64,000 nucleotides of DNA from Novosphingobium rosa NBRC 15208 (GCF_001598555.1 NZ_BCZE01000028.1:1-64000), one strand, 5' to 3'. Shown: positions 18,389 to 27,311, counted from the stretch's first letter. The notes: a model not told the origin generated them from the letters alone. Made by a program: numbers and translations.

Positions 18389-18565
18389 TCTTGAATCCCG
18401 AAGGGGAGCGGGAACGTGGTCACCGCAGGGATCGGATAGGATCGATGGAGCATGAGGTCAACAGCGAGGCGAAGCTCAACGACCGGGAACCACCGCCCCT
18501 GCGTCGGGAGACGTCATGGGAGCGCGAGGGAATAATCCCCTCGCATCCATCCCTCTTGAAACCCC

Positions 18566-19273
18566 TCAATCATTCAAAGCGTTAATTGCCGAATGCACCC
18601 GCGCCTCGATCTCGTCACGCGGCAGACCCGCCGGGATCGTTTCGCCCACACGATAGGTGATCGTGCCCTTGCGCTTCCAGAAGCCGCGAAACAGCGGCCC
18701 GCTGTTCACCGCGATGGGCACCACGGGCAGGCCGATCAGCTTGTAGATCCCGGCGAAGCCCGACTGCAAATCGGGCTTCTTGCCATGATGCACCCGCGTG
18801 CCCTCGGGAAAGATCACCAGAGGGCGGGGAATGACCGAGAACTTGCGCGCCGCCGCGATCATCGCGCGCAAGGCCTTGGCGCCCTGATCGCGCTCGACCG
18901 GCACCAGTCCATAAACCTGCCCGGACTTGCCCCAGCCGGGCACTTTCATCAGCTCCACCTTGGCGAAGATGGCGGGGTGATCGAGCAGATTGGGCAGATC
19001 GACCGCCTCGAACATCGCCTCATGCTTCATCGCGATCAGCACCGCGCCGGTGGGCAGCGTGCCCTCCACGATCACGCGAATGCCCAGCACATGGCGCGTG
19101 CACCAGCGCTGCCAGGCGGACCAATGCTCGCACATCCAGCGGTTCACGCTCTGGCCGCAGTTGCGGGTGATGGGGGTCAGCAGGCCCAGCAGCACCGAGC
19201 CGCCGAAGAAGAAGATGGCGAAGAGGATGCTGCGCAGCCGCTCTTCCAATGTGGTGCCCCGATCGGGAGTCAT
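18566..19273 (-). CDS. plsC: 1-acyl-sn-glycerol-3-phosphate acyltransferase family protein
   Basis: The protein is 235 aa. An N-terminal membrane segment (about residues 15-36) is followed by the acyltransferase core. The H-x4-acid motif is KHEAMFEAVD near 81, and the phosphate-binding motif is VIFPEGTR near 152. VPIAVNSG and the tail fit PlsC-type enzymes, which make phosphatidic acid. The ATG at 19273 overlaps the stop of the DUF218 gene by 4 nt. It is the last gene of the ftsE-ftsX-DUF218-plsC operon and ends 22 nt from repeat R4. Confidence 0.88.
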   Translation of the reverse strand: MTPDRGTTLEERLRSILFAIFFFGGSVLLGLLTPITRNCGQSVNRWMCEHWSAWQRWCTRHVLGIRVIVEGTLPTGAVLIAMKHEAMFEAVDLPNLLDHPAIFAKVELMKVPGWGKSGQVYGLVPVERDQGAKALRAMIAAARKFSVIPRPLVIFPEGTRVHHGKKPDLQSGFAGIYKLIGLPVVPIAVNSGPLFRGFWKRKGTITYRVGETIPAGLPRDEIEARVHSAINALND

Positions 19274-19803
19274 GTCTTTTTCCAGAAGTACCAGGCCTGG
19301 CGCGCCAGCCATTTGCAATATTCGGTGAAGAGGATGCGCAGGCTGGGCCGCGTGGGCACGGCATCCTCGATGATGGTCACGCCCTTTGGCACAGGATGGG
19401 TCAGTTCGAAAGCAGCGCGGCGCATATGCCAGTCCGAGGTGACGAGCCGCACGCTGGAGAGGTGGTGGCTGGCGATCCATTGTGTGGATTCAGAGGCATT
19501 GCTGCGCGTGTCCACACTGTCATAGCCCAGCGTGATGCAGCAGCGCATCAGCGCGGGATCGATCTTGTAGAGCGTGGCGAACTCCGCCTGAGTCACCTCC
19601 TGATCGACGCCGGAAACCAGCATCTGGCGCGCGAGGCCCTTGTGCAGGGTTTCCAGCCCGCGCTGGATGCGCCCGTCGCCGCCGGTCAGCACGATCACGC
19701 CATCGGCATGCACGTCTCCGGCCGGGCGCGGCAGAAAGGCGGCAAAGGCGATAAAGCCCAGCGCCCAGACCATCAGCACCAGGGAGAGCAGCCGCCTCAG
19801 CAT
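19270..19803 (-). CDS. DUF218 (SanA/YdcF-like) membrane-anchored protein
   Basis: The protein is 177 aa. One N-terminal membrane segment (residues 5-24) is followed by a DUF218 domain: GVIVLTGGDGRIQRGLE, LVSGVD, SNASEST and RLVTSDWHMRRAAFE. Members are linked to envelope integrity; the biochemical role is not established. It follows ftsX with 1 nt between and overlaps plsC by 4 nt. Confidence 0.83.
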   Translation of the reverse strand: MLRRLLSLVLMVWALGFIAFAAFLPRPAGDVHADGVIVLTGGDGRIQRGLETLHKGLARQMLVSGVDQEVTQAEFATLYKIDPALMRCCITLGYDSVDTRSNASESTQWIASHHLSSVRLVTSDWHMRRAAFELTHPVPKGVTIIEDAVPTRPSLRILFTEYCKWLARQAWYFWKKT

Positions 19804-19804
19804 C

Positions 19805-20788
19805 TCACAGCATCCGCCGCAGCGCGGAGAGCACCGTCACGCGGGCCGTCACCACGGCCAGCACCACGGCGGCCAGCGGGATCAGCACCATCAGCGCCCA
19901 GTCGAGCCAGCCCAGCGCCCCGCCCGCGATCAGCCCGGCGCCAAGCCCGGCAAAGCGCCTTCCGAGTACCAGCACCGCCGCCACCGCGACCGCCAGCCCC
20001 AGCGCCGCGCCCGCAAAGGCATCGAGGCCGATGGCGCGCTGGAAGATGCGGGCGATCTGGCTGTCGGTGCCGCCCATCATATGGACGATGGCGATGGTCT
20101 CGCGGTGCTGCCCCAGCGCCGAGCGCGTGGCGAGCAGCACGGCGGCGGTCATCGCCACGCCCAGCAGGCCGACCATGGCGGCGGCCAGCCATTGCAGCGA
20201 ATCGATCGCGCCGAACACGGGGGAAAGCCAGTGCGACTGCGCATCGACCCGCGCGGCGGGCGCCACCCGGGCCAGCAGCTTGCGCAGCTTTTCAAGCTGG
20301 GCCTCATCGGCGGGGCCATGGGTCTTCACATCGATCAGCGCGGGCACGGGCACCACATCGGCAGCGTTGACGCCCTGCTCCTGAGCGCCGCCCAGCCACG
20401 GGGCGAGCAGGTTGTTCACCTCCTGCGCGGAGACCAAATTCACAGAGGCCACGCCGGGCGCGCCCTGCAAGGCTTTCAGCGTGGCGTTGACCTGCCGGTC
20501 ACGCCCCTCGCCCGAATCCAGCACCTGCACGCTGACCCCGCCCGACAAATCCGCCGCCGCCGCCAGAGCGATGTTGCGCAAGGCCAGCCCCGTGGCCGCC
20601 GCGATCACCGTCAGCGCCACCATGATGGCGATCACCCAGGGCATCGGCCCGGAGAGCCGCGCCTGAGGCACCAGCTCGCTGTCCGCCCCGCGCCCACGGA
20701 TGTTGCCGAAGCCCGGCAGGCGCAGCAGGCGCTTTTCAGCAGCAGCGGCCTCTGCGGGGTCTTCCTGAATGTTCAGATCCTCACCCAT
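19805..20788 (-). CDS. ftsX: Cell division protein FtsX (permease)
   Basis: The protein is 327 aa. A long cytoplasmic N-terminus precedes the first membrane segment (about residues 50-70). A periplasmic domain and three C-terminal membrane segments follow (about 200-310), the FtsX topology. With FtsE it activates septal peptidoglycan hydrolases. The start at 20788 overlaps the ftsE stop by 8 nt. GGTDSQIARIFQRAIGLDAFAGA matches the conserved loop before the third membrane segment. Confidence 0.9.
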   Translation of the reverse strand: MGEDLNIQEDPAEAAAAEKRLLRLPGFGNIRGRGADSELVPQARLSGPMPWVIAIMVALTVIAAATGLALRNIALAAAADLSGGVSVQVLDSGEGRDRQVNATLKALQGAPGVASVNLVSAQEVNNLLAPWLGGAQEQGVNAADVVPVPALIDVKTHGPADEAQLEKLRKLLARVAPAARVDAQSHWLSPVFGAIDSLQWLAAAMVGLLGVAMTAAVLLATRSALGQHRETIAIVHMMGGTDSQIARIFQRAIGLDAFAGAALGLAVAVAAVLVLGRRFAGLGAGLIAGGALGWLDWALMVLIPLAAVVLAVVTARVTVLSALRRML

Positions 20789-21542
20789 CGCGCAGATCCG
20801 GGAAACGGGCGGCCGCCTGGCCACCTGTCTTGCGCGGCGGATAGCGCAGCGCGCCGGTGGGGTCGCTCATCTTGCCGCGATCCAGCCGCATGATGAGGGA
20901 ATCCGGCACTTTCTGAAGCAGATGCATGTCGTGGGTGGCCACCACCACGGTGGTCCCCAGCCGGTTGAGCGCCTCGAACAGGCGCAGCAGCTTGACCGCC
21001 ATATCGGCGTCGACGTTACCGGTCGGTTCGTCCGCCACCAGCAGTTCGGGACGGCCGATCACCGCGCGGGCAATGCCGACACGCTGCTGCTCCCCGCCCG
21101 AAAGCGAGGCCGGGCGCGCATGCATCCGCCCCTCCAGCCCCACCCATTCGAGCATGTCCGTCACCGAACCGGCGATCTCCTTCTCGGGCAGGCCCGCGAT
21201 GCGCAGGGGCAGCGCCACATTGTCATAGGCCGAAAGGTGAGGAACCAGCCGCACATCCTGAAACACCACGCCGATGCGGCGGCGGAAGCCGGGCAGGCGC
21301 TCACGCGGGAGGGTGATGGCGTCAGTGCCGAACAGGCTGATCATCCCCCGGCTGGGCCGCTGCGCCAGATAGAGCATGCGCAGCAGCGAGCTTTTCCCCG
21401 CGCCGCTCGCCCCGGTGAGGAAGTAGAAACGGCCCGCGAAGAGGGTGAAGCCCACATCGGACAGCACCTCGCGCTCATTGCCATAGCGCAGGCCCACCTT
21501 GTCGAAGCGGGCGATCTCGCCATCCATCTGGGTCATGCGCAA
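20781..21542 (-). CDS. ftsE: Cell division ATP-binding protein FtsE
   Basis: The protein is 253 aa, an ABC ATPase. Walker A GASGAGKSSLL is near residue 44, the signature LSGGEQQRVGIARA near 144, Walker B LLVADEPTGNVD, and the switch His in VVATHDMHLL. It partners FtsX in the inner membrane at the division site. Starts at 21542, 21536 or 21527 are possible; none has a strong ribosome-binding site. It opens the ftsE-ftsX-DUF218-plsC operon. Confidence 0.93.
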   Translation of the reverse strand: MRMTQMDGEIARFDKVGLRYGNEREVLSDVGFTLFAGRFYFLTGASGAGKSSLLRMLYLAQRPSRGMISLFGTDAITLPRERLPGFRRRIGVVFQDVRLVPHLSAYDNVALPLRIAGLPEKEIAGSVTDMLEWVGLEGRMHARPASLSGGEQQRVGIARAVIGRPELLVADEPTGNVDADMAVKLLRLFEALNRLGTTVVVATHDMHLLQKVPDSLIMRLDRGKMSDPTGALRYPPRKTGGQAAARFPDLRDG

Positions 21543-21751
21543 AGACCTGACGCGGCGGAAGCAGGCCGGGCGAAGGCGTTCCGGGCAGACGCAAAAAAGG
21601 CGCTCGGTTCAGCGGAGGGGCATATCATCACCCTCCTGCTATAACCGGCCCGCGCCTCAGAAAAAAGGGTGGTGGAAAAAAGCACGACACCGTTCAATTT
21701 CGGAATACCCTATCTTGCGGCGCTGGCCACAGCCATGCATGACAGGCAACA

Positions 21752-22621
21752 ATGATTATCGCCTGTCCAGCCTGTGCGACACGCTATGCCGTTCCGGATA
21801 CCGCCATCGGAGCGAAGGGCCGCACAGTGCGCTGCGCCAAGTGCCGCCACAGCTGGTTTCAGGATGGCCATGGGATAGAGGCGGAAGCGCCTGTGGCGGC
21901 GGCTCCTGTCGCCCAACCCGCCGCCCCCGTTCCCGCTATGGCCGAGGCGGTTGCCGCCGCGCCGGAACCTGTCGCCCCGCCCCCGCCTGCTTCGGCAGCG
22001 CAGGAGAATTGGGCCGCATCACCCCCCGTGCCAGCCCCGGCGAGCGAGATCGGCGCCACGCCGACGCCCGCTTTCGCGGCGCCTGTTGCAGCCTACGAGC
22101 GCGACAAGCCCGAGGCGCAGCCCGCCACCACCGTCGCCGACGATTTCGACGACGCCCCCTCCAGCTTCGCGCATGAGCCGCCCTTCCGCCCTCGCCGCAA
22201 TCCGGCGCGGATGTGGACGATGCTGGCGATCACCTTCGGCCTGTTGGCGCTGGTGGCGGCGGGCGCGGTGTGGCGCTTCGGCCTGCCGGGCTGGCTGCCC
22301 TTCGGCCATTCGCCCTTCGCGGCGGGCCAGCCCGATCTGGTGCTGAGCTTCCCCGCCAACCGGCAGGACCGCCGTTCCCTGCCCAACGGCGTGGAGTATT
22401 TCGGGATCAGCGGTTCGATCACCAATGTCGGCAAGCAGCGGCGCAATGTGCCCCAGCTGATCGTGGTGCTGCGCGACAAGGGCGGCCACAAGATCGACAA
22501 TTGGGAGATTACCCCTGCCAAACGCGTGCTGGCCCCGGGCGAATCCCTGGCCGTCAGCGAGGCGAGGACCGATATCCCCCCCGCGTCCCGTTCGGCGGAC
22601 ATCGGCTGGAAGGCCGAGTAA
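21752..22621 (+). CDS. MJ0042 zinc-ribbon protein with one membrane segment and DUF3426-like C-terminus
   Basis: The protein is 289 aa. The zinc ribbon has Cys 5, 8, 28 and 31 (CPAC and CAKC). A proline/alanine-rich linker runs to about residue 150, a membrane helix spans about 153-178, and the C-terminal domain (from about 195) has EYFGISGSITNVGKQRR and PPASRSADI, as in DUF3426. Such proteins are common next to ftsEX in alphaproteobacteria. Their role is unknown. It is divergent from ftsE. Confidence 0.82.
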   Translation: MIIACPACATRYAVPDTAIGAKGRTVRCAKCRHSWFQDGHGIEAEAPVAAAPVAQPAAPVPAMAEAVAAAPEPVAPPPPASAAQENWAASPPVPAPASEIGATPTPAFAAPVAAYERDKPEAQPATTVADDFDDAPSSFAHEPPFRPRRNPARMWTMLAITFGLLALVAAGAVWRFGLPGWLPFGHSPFAAGQPDLVLSFPANRQDRRSLPNGVEYFGISGSITNVGKQRRNVPQLIVVLRDKGGHKIDNWEITPAKRVLAPGESLAVSEARTDIPPASRSADIGWKAE

Positions 22622-22687
22622 AAAGCGTCTGGAAAGCCGAATAAAAGCTTGTGGTTCGGGTCTTGTAAGAATTTTGCCAAACAGCGC

Positions 22688-22716
22688 TTGCAGGGTGCCA
22701 CACCCTCTGCTAGTGG
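22688..22716 (+). promoter_or_regulatory. Candidate promoter of tRNA-Leu
   Basis: TTGCAG (22688-22693), 17 bp, then TAGTGG (22711-22716) lie 47 nt before the mature tRNA. The -35 box matches well, the -10 box less so, followed by a GC-rich start region as usual for stable RNA genes. Confidence 0.42.
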
Positions 22717-22762
22717 CCCGCTCCTACCGAGCGAAGGGGCCCAGCCTCATCGTTGTCTTGAT

Positions 22763-22849
22763 GCGGTCGTGGCGGAATTGGTAGACGCGCAACGTTGAGG
22801 TCGTTGTGGGCGAAAGCCCGTGGAAGTTCGAGTCTTCTCGACCGCACCA
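22763..22849 (+). tRNA. tRNA-Leu (anticodon GAG)
   Basis: The acceptor stem GCGGTCG pairs with CGACCGC. The anticodon stem CAACG/CGTTG encloses the loop TTGAGGT, giving anticodon GAG for CUC/CUU codons. A long variable arm (GGGCGAAAGCCCG) and the GTTCGAGTC T-loop are present. The 3' CCA is encoded. An A/T-rich inverted repeat (GGTTTTTTAAAAACC) begins about 9 nt after it. Confidence 0.97.
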
Positions 22850-23163
22850 GGAACCAGGTTTTTTAAAAACCGGTACAGACGGGGATGCAGGCCCCGCGAA
22901 AGAGTCTTCAAGGCTCCCCTGCATACCCCCCCAGTCGATCTGCCCGGACCAGTCGGGCCAGCACCCCCCGGTGACGCCGCCCGGTCATCGGGCGGAGATG
23001 ATCGCGCCCTGCCGGCATCAGCTGCCGCCCCCTTCGTCCCTGCCCTGAACCAGCCGCAACCGGCACCATGGGAGGCGTAGACGCGCTTGCCATCCGCCGC
23101 TACCCCTGAGGCCAGCAGCGCCGCCCTCACGCCTGGCGGGCCGAAGAAAGAGGATGAAAGGTC
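22850..23163. other. 314-bp gap between tRNA-Leu and cstA: several GC-rich hairpins, no gene seen
   Basis: It contains the short A/T inverted repeat behind the tRNA, ATGCAGG...CCTGCAT (22884 and 22918), GCCCG-gaccagt-CGGGC (22942-22958), and a perfect CCGCCCG-gtcat-CGGGCGG hairpin (22977-22995). No convincing coding frame or promoter was found. The hairpins might be part of a long cstA leader. Confidence 0.5.
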
Positions 23164-25212
23164 TTGCTTAAATCGATCGTCTGGAGCGCCATCGCCCTGC
23201 TTGGCGCCGCCGCGCTGGCCATGGTGGCGCTGCTGCGCGGCGAGAGCGTGAACGCCCTGTGGGTGGTGGTCGCGGCGGTCTGCACCTATCTGATCGCCTA
23301 TCGCTTCTACGCCAGGTTCATCGCCGACAAGGTGCTGCGCCTCGATCCCCAACGCCCCACGCCCGCCGTGGCGCGGGCCGACGGGCTCGATTTCGTGGCG
23401 ACCGACCGCACCGTGCTCTTCGGCCACCATTTCGCGGCGATTGCCGGGGCCGGGCCGCTGGTGGGGCCGGTGCTGGCGGCGCAGATGGGCTATCTGCCCG
23501 GCATGCTGTGGATTCTGGCGGGCGTGGTGCTGGCGGGCGCGGTGCAGGATTTCATGGTGCTGTTCATCTCGATGCGGCGCGAGGGGCGCTCGCTGGGCGA
23601 GATGATCCGCATGGAGATGGGATCGGTGCCCGGCACCATCGCGCTGTGCGGCACCTTCCTCATCATGGTCATCATTCTGGCGGTGCTGGCGCTGATCGTG
23701 GTGAAGGCGCTCACCAACAGCCCCTGGGGCACCTTCACCATCGCCGCCACCATCCCGCTGGCCCTGCTGATGGGCGCCTACAGCCGCTGGCTGCGGCCCG
23801 GCAAGATCTTCGAGGTCTCTCTGCTGGGCTTTGTCGGGCTGATGCTGGCGCTGGTCTATGGCCAGAATGTCGCGGAATCGGCGATGCTGGCCCCGCTCTT
23901 CACCTTCACCGCGCCGCAGCTGTGCTATATCCTGATCGTCTATGGCTTCCTCGCCTCGGTGCTGCCGGTCTGGGCGCTGCTGGCCCCGCGCGACTATCTG
24001 TCCACCTTCCTCAAGATCGGCGCGATCCTGGCGCTGGCCGTGGGCATTCTGGTCACCGCGCCGCCGCTGCGCATGCCCTCGGTCACGGCGTTTGCCAGTG
24101 CTGGCGGGCCGGTCTGGTCGGGGCCTCTGTTTCCCTTCCTGTTCATCACCATCGCCTGCGGGGCGGTCTCGGGCTTTCACGCGCTGATCGCCAGCGGCAC
24201 CACCCCCAAGCTGATCGCCAATGAAGGCCATGCCACCGCCATCGGCTATGGCGCGATGCTGGCGGAGAGCATGGTGGCGATCATGGCGCTGGTCAGCGCC
24301 AGTGTGATCGATCCGGGCGTCTATTTCACCATGAACAGCCCGGCGGCGGTGGTGGGCGCCACATCGGCCAGCGCGGCCCATGCCGTCACCGCCATGGGCT
24401 TTCCCATCAGCGCCGGCGCCATCGATGGCGTGGCCCATGATGTGGGTGAAACCACGATCATCTCGCGCGCGGGCGGCGCGCCCACGCTGGCGGTGGGCAT
24501 GGCGCAGATCTTCAGCAGCCTGTTCGGCAACAAGGCGATGATGGCCTTCTGGTATCATTTCGCCATTCTGTTCGAGGCCTTGTTCATCCTCACCGCCGTG
24601 GATGCGGGCACGCGGGCCTGCCGCTTCATGCTGCAGGATCTGATCGGGCTGGCCGTGCCGACGTTCCGCAACGCCACCGGGCTGGCGCCCTCGCTGACGG
24701 CCACGGCGCTCTGCGTCGCGTCATGGGGCTATTTCCTGCATCAGGGGGTGACCGATCCGCTGGGCGGGGTGAACACGCTGTGGCCGCTCTTCGGCATCTC
24801 GAACCAGATGCTGGCCGCGATCGCCCTGATGCTGGCGACGGTGGTGCTGTTCCGCATGAAGCGGCAGGCCTATGCCTGGGTGAGCGCCCTGCCCGCCGCA
24901 TGGCTGCTGATCTGCACGCTTTATGCCGGCGGCCTGAAACTGGCCTCGAGCGATCCCACGGTAGGGTTCCTTGCCCATGCCGCCAAGTTCAGGGCGGCGC
25001 TGGGGGAAGGCCGCCTGCTGGGCCCGGCCAGGAGCATCGCCGACATGCACGCCATCGTGCTGAACGATGCGGTGGATGCCGGTTTGACGCTGGTCTTCAT
25101 GCTGGTGGTGCTGGCGGTGCTGGCCTATGGCGTGCGCGCCTGTCTGGCGGCCAAACGCAGCGCGCAGGCCAGTTCCAGCGAGATCGCCCCGGTGCTGGGG
25201 AGCGCCGCGTGA
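23164..25212 (+). CDS. cstA: Carbon starvation protein CstA (pyruvate/peptide transporter family)
   Basis: The protein is 682 aa with about 16 or more membrane helices. The family landmarks FGHHFAAIAGAGPLVGPVLA near residue 82, GAVQDFMVLFISMRR and GTRACRFMLQD are present. CstA proteins import pyruvate or peptides during carbon limitation. The start seems to be TTG at 23164; an upstream ATG is out of frame and quickly stops. AGGA lies about 10 nt upstream. The ybdD gene follows with a 1-nt overlap, the usual pair. Confidence 0.92.
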   Translation: MLKSIVWSAIALLGAAALAMVALLRGESVNALWVVVAAVCTYLIAYRFYARFIADKVLRLDPQRPTPAVARADGLDFVATDRTVLFGHHFAAIAGAGPLVGPVLAAQMGYLPGMLWILAGVVLAGAVQDFMVLFISMRREGRSLGEMIRMEMGSVPGTIALCGTFLIMVIILAVLALIVVKALTNSPWGTFTIAATIPLALLMGAYSRWLRPGKIFEVSLLGFVGLMLALVYGQNVAESAMLAPLFTFTAPQLCYILIVYGFLASVLPVWALLAPRDYLSTFLKIGAILALAVGILVTAPPLRMPSVTAFASAGGPVWSGPLFPFLFITIACGAVSGFHALIASGTTPKLIANEGHATAIGYGAMLAESMVAIMALVSASVIDPGVYFTMNSPAAVVGATSASAAHAVTAMGFPISAGAIDGVAHDVGETTIISRAGGAPTLAVGMAQIFSSLFGNKAMMAFWYHFAILFEALFILTAVDAGTRACRFMLQDLIGLAVPTFRNATGLAPSLTATALCVASWGYFLHQGVTDPLGGVNTLWPLFGISNQMLAAIALMLATVVLFRMKRQAYAWVSALPAAWLLICTLYAGGLKLASSDPTVGFLAHAAKFRAALGEGRLLGPARSIADMHAIVLNDAVDAGLTLVFMLVVLAVLAYGVRACLAAKRSAQASSSEIAPVLGSAA

Positions 25213-25403
25213 TGGTGCTGCGCGACATCCTTGGCAAGCTGGCGGACAGCGCCCGATTGATGGTGGGGCAAAGCTCCTACCGCGCCTATCTTGAGCATCA
25301 CGCCGCCCGCCATCCCGACGCTCCGGTGATGGACGAAAAGACCTTTTTCCGTGAGCGCCAACTGGCCCGCTATCAGGGCGGCAAGGGCGGGCGCTGCTGC
25401 TGA
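25212..25403 (+). CDS. ybdD: YbdD/YjiX family protein (DUF466)
   Basis: This 63-aa protein has SYRAYLEHHAARHPDAP and the ending QLARYQGGKGGRCC, the standard pattern of the small CstA-associated protein. It probably helps CstA-type transport at the membrane. The ATG overlaps the cstA stop by one base (TGATG). Confidence 0.9.
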   Translation: MVLRDILGKLADSARLMVGQSSYRAYLEHHAARHPDAPVMDEKTFFRERQLARYQGGKGGRCC

Positions 25404-25412
25404 GGCGACGCT

Positions 25413-26306
25413 TTAGGCGTGCCGGGGAAACCCGGCGGCCAGCTGATCGATCAGCGCGCGCACGGCAGGCGGCAGGCCGCGCCTTGTCGTGAAGACCAGA
25501 TGAACGATGCCGCGCTGCGCCTGCCATTCAGGCAGGAGATGCACCAGTTGACCGCTGCGCAAGGCCTGCGCGCAACTGTGGTCGGGCAGCAGAGCCACCC
25601 CCAGATCAGCGATGGCGGCGGCGCGCACGGCGGCAAAATCGCCGCAGGTCATGCGCGGCTCATGGCGCAGGTGATGGGCGGTGCCATCGGCCTGTTCCAG
25701 ATGCCAGTCGATCTCGCCGATCTCGTCGCTGGTGCCCAGCGTGGGCTGGCTGGCCAGCGCGCCAATATCGCCGCCGATGCGGCTCGCCATCTGCGGACTG
25801 CCCACCAGAATGCGCGAGGAATGGCCCAGCGAGCGCATCGTCAGCGCCGCATCGCTGGTGAGCGCCACACGCACGCGCAGGGCCAGATCGATGCGCTCCT
25901 CGATCAGATCGACGCCGCGATCGGTCGCCACCAGCTGCAGCCGCACCCTGGGATAGCGCGCGAGAAACTGCGTGAGGATCGGCGAGATCACCTCGACCAG
26001 ACCGGTCGGGCAGCTGAAGCGTACCCTGCCATGCGGCTCTGACTGGGCCTGCGCCACCACCGCCTCGGCCTGCTGCGCCTCATCCAGCATGGCGCGGCAG
26101 CGCTCGTAAAAGCTCTGCCCCACCTCGGTGACGCGGAAACGGCGGCTGGAGCGCTCGATCAGCCGCACCCCCAGCCGCGCCTCCAGCCCGGCGATGCGGC
26201 GGCTCAGTTTCGACTTGGGCTCACGCAGCGCGCGGCCTGCGGGCGCGAAACCGCCATGGGCCACCACCTCGACGAAATAGGCATAGTCATTGAGATCGGC
26301 GCGCAT
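25413..26306 (-). CDS. LysR-family transcriptional regulator
   Basis: The protein is 297 aa. The N-terminal winged HTH (about residues 1-60) has FVEVVAHGGFAPAGRAL and SRRIAGLEARLGVRLIERSSR. The substrate-binding domain (about 90-290) is of the CrgA/DmlR-like group. The ATG at 26306 has AAGGA 6 nt upstream; 26309 would be too close. It is divergent from the short-chain dehydrogenase gene at 26428, which it most likely controls from the 121-bp gap. Confidence 0.9.
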   Translation of the reverse strand: MRADLNDYAYFVEVVAHGGFAPAGRALREPKSKLSRRIAGLEARLGVRLIERSSRRFRVTEVGQSFYERCRAMLDEAQQAEAVVAQAQSEPHGRVRFSCPTGLVEVISPILTQFLARYPRVRLQLVATDRGVDLIEERIDLALRVRVALTSDAALTMRSLGHSSRILVGSPQMASRIGGDIGALASQPTLGTSDEIGEIDWHLEQADGTAHHLRHEPRMTCGDFAAVRAAAIADLGVALLPDHSCAQALRSGQLVHLLPEWQAQRGIVHLVFTTRRGLPPAVRALIDQLAAGFPRHA

Positions 26307-26427
26307 CATCGTTCCTTCAATGGGACGCTGAGTAACATTTTTGCCGACTACAGCCAAGATCGTTCCGGATGCATCTCCTGTCTCAGCGGCGGAGCAAAGC
26401 CGCCTTCACACTGACAGGAGAAAAACA

Positions 26428-27174
26428 ATGGCAAGCACGTTCGACAACAAGGTTGTGGTGGTCACCGGCGGCACCAGCGGCATTGGCCTCGCCACGGCGA
26501 AAGCTTTCGCGGAGGCAGGCGCCTCGGTCTTCATCACGGGCCGCCGTCAGGACGCGCTGGACAGCGCGGTGAAGGCCATCGGCGGCAAGGTGACGGGCGT
26601 GCGCGGCGATATGGCCGATCTGGCCGACATCGACCGGCTCTACGATGCCGTCCAGCAGCAGCACGGCCACATCGACGCGCTCTTCGCCAATGCCGGCGGC
26701 GGCGAATTCGCTCCGCTGGGCGCGATCAGCGAGGAGCATTACCAGTCCACCTTCGACACCAATGTGAAGGGCGTGCTCTTCACCGTGCAAAAGGCGCTGC
26801 CGCTGCTGCGCGACGGGGCCTCGGTGATCCTCACCGCCTCGACCACCAGCCTGCAGGGCACGCCCGCCTTCAGCGTCTATTCGGCCACCAAGGCGGCGGT
26901 GCGCAGCTTCGCCCGCAACTGGATTTTGGACCTGAAAGACCGCCATATCCGCGTCAACGCCATCAGCCCCGGCGTCACCGACACCCCCGGCGTGACGCAT
27001 CTCTTTGGCGACAATGCGGAAGGCACCAAGGATTATCTGGCCGGGCTGATCCCCGCCGGACGCATCGGCCAGCCCGAGGAAATCGCCAGGGCGGTGCTGT
27101 TCCTCGCCTCGGAGGATGCCAGCTTTATCAACGGGATCGAGCTGTTCGTCGATGGCGGGCAAGCGCAGATCTGA
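26428..27174 (+). CDS. Short-chain dehydrogenase/reductase
   Basis: The protein is 248 aa, a classical SDR. The cofactor motif VTGGTSGIGLA is at about residues 12-22, NAGG near 87, the catalytic Ser in LTASTTS, and YSATKAA (Tyr near 151). ITGRR after beta-2 suggests NADP use. The C-terminal SFINGIELFVDGG is typical of SDR oxidoreductases adjacent to LysR regulators. AGGAG lies 8 nt before the ATG. The substrate is unknown. Confidence 0.92.
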   Translation: MASTFDNKVVVVTGGTSGIGLATAKAFAEAGASVFITGRRQDALDSAVKAIGGKVTGVRGDMADLADIDRLYDAVQQQHGHIDALFANAGGGEFAPLGAISEEHYQSTFDTNVKGVLFTVQKALPLLRDGASVILTASTTSLQGTPAFSVYSATKAAVRSFARNWILDLKDRHIRVNAISPGVTDTPGVTHLFGDNAEGTKDYLAGLIPAGRIGQPEEIARAVLFLASEDASFINGIELFVDGGQAQI

Positions 27175-27202
27175 GCCACGGCTCGCGACGATGACATGAA
27201 GG

Positions 27203-27232
27203 ACCGGCCCATCGCGCTGTCGATGGGCCGGT
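27203..27232 (+). terminator. 12-bp perfect hairpin after the SDR gene
   Basis: ACCGGCCCATCG and CGATGGGCCGGT pair perfectly around 6 nt, beginning 29 nt after the stop codon. No T-run follows, so the termination role is a guess from position. Confidence 0.5.
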
Positions 27233-27296
27233 GCTCGCCTGTGACGATGGCCTGTGGAGAGCCCGTCAGCTGTTGGTGGACAGGCTGCATCGATAA

Positions 27297-27311
27297 GAAC
27301 ATAATGGGAAC
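27297..27311 (+). promoter_or_regulatory. LexA operator (alphaproteobacterial SOS box)
   Basis: GAAC, 7 nt, GAAC is an exact match to the alphaproteobacterial LexA box GAAC-N7-GAAC. It lies 28 nt before the imuA ATG, and so would overlap the promoter or transcription start. This places imuA-imuB-dnaE2 under SOS control. Confidence 0.88.

Larger units (their letters stand above)
17895..18544 (+). repeat. R4: interspersed element carrying an SMR exporter gene
   Basis: The left end is GCGAGGGGATTATCCCCTCGC less one base, then GCTCCCATTATTGTCTACG. The central arms (CGCTGCAGGC and GCCTGCGGCG) are complete. The SMR gene then occupies the place where other copies have about 25 nt of conserved sequence. 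The right part resumes near 18465 (GCTCAACGACCG, as in R3) and ends GGGAGACGTCATGGGAGC plus GCGAGGGAATAATCCCCTCGC less one base. Both terminal hairpins share an ATTAT/ATAAT loop not found in other copies, which ties the two ends together as one unit across the cargo. Confidence 0.88.

Noticed and set aside
22747..24558. Minus-strand open frame of 603 codons opposite cstA
   Set aside because: Low-complexity shadow composition; it also crosses the tRNA-Leu gene.
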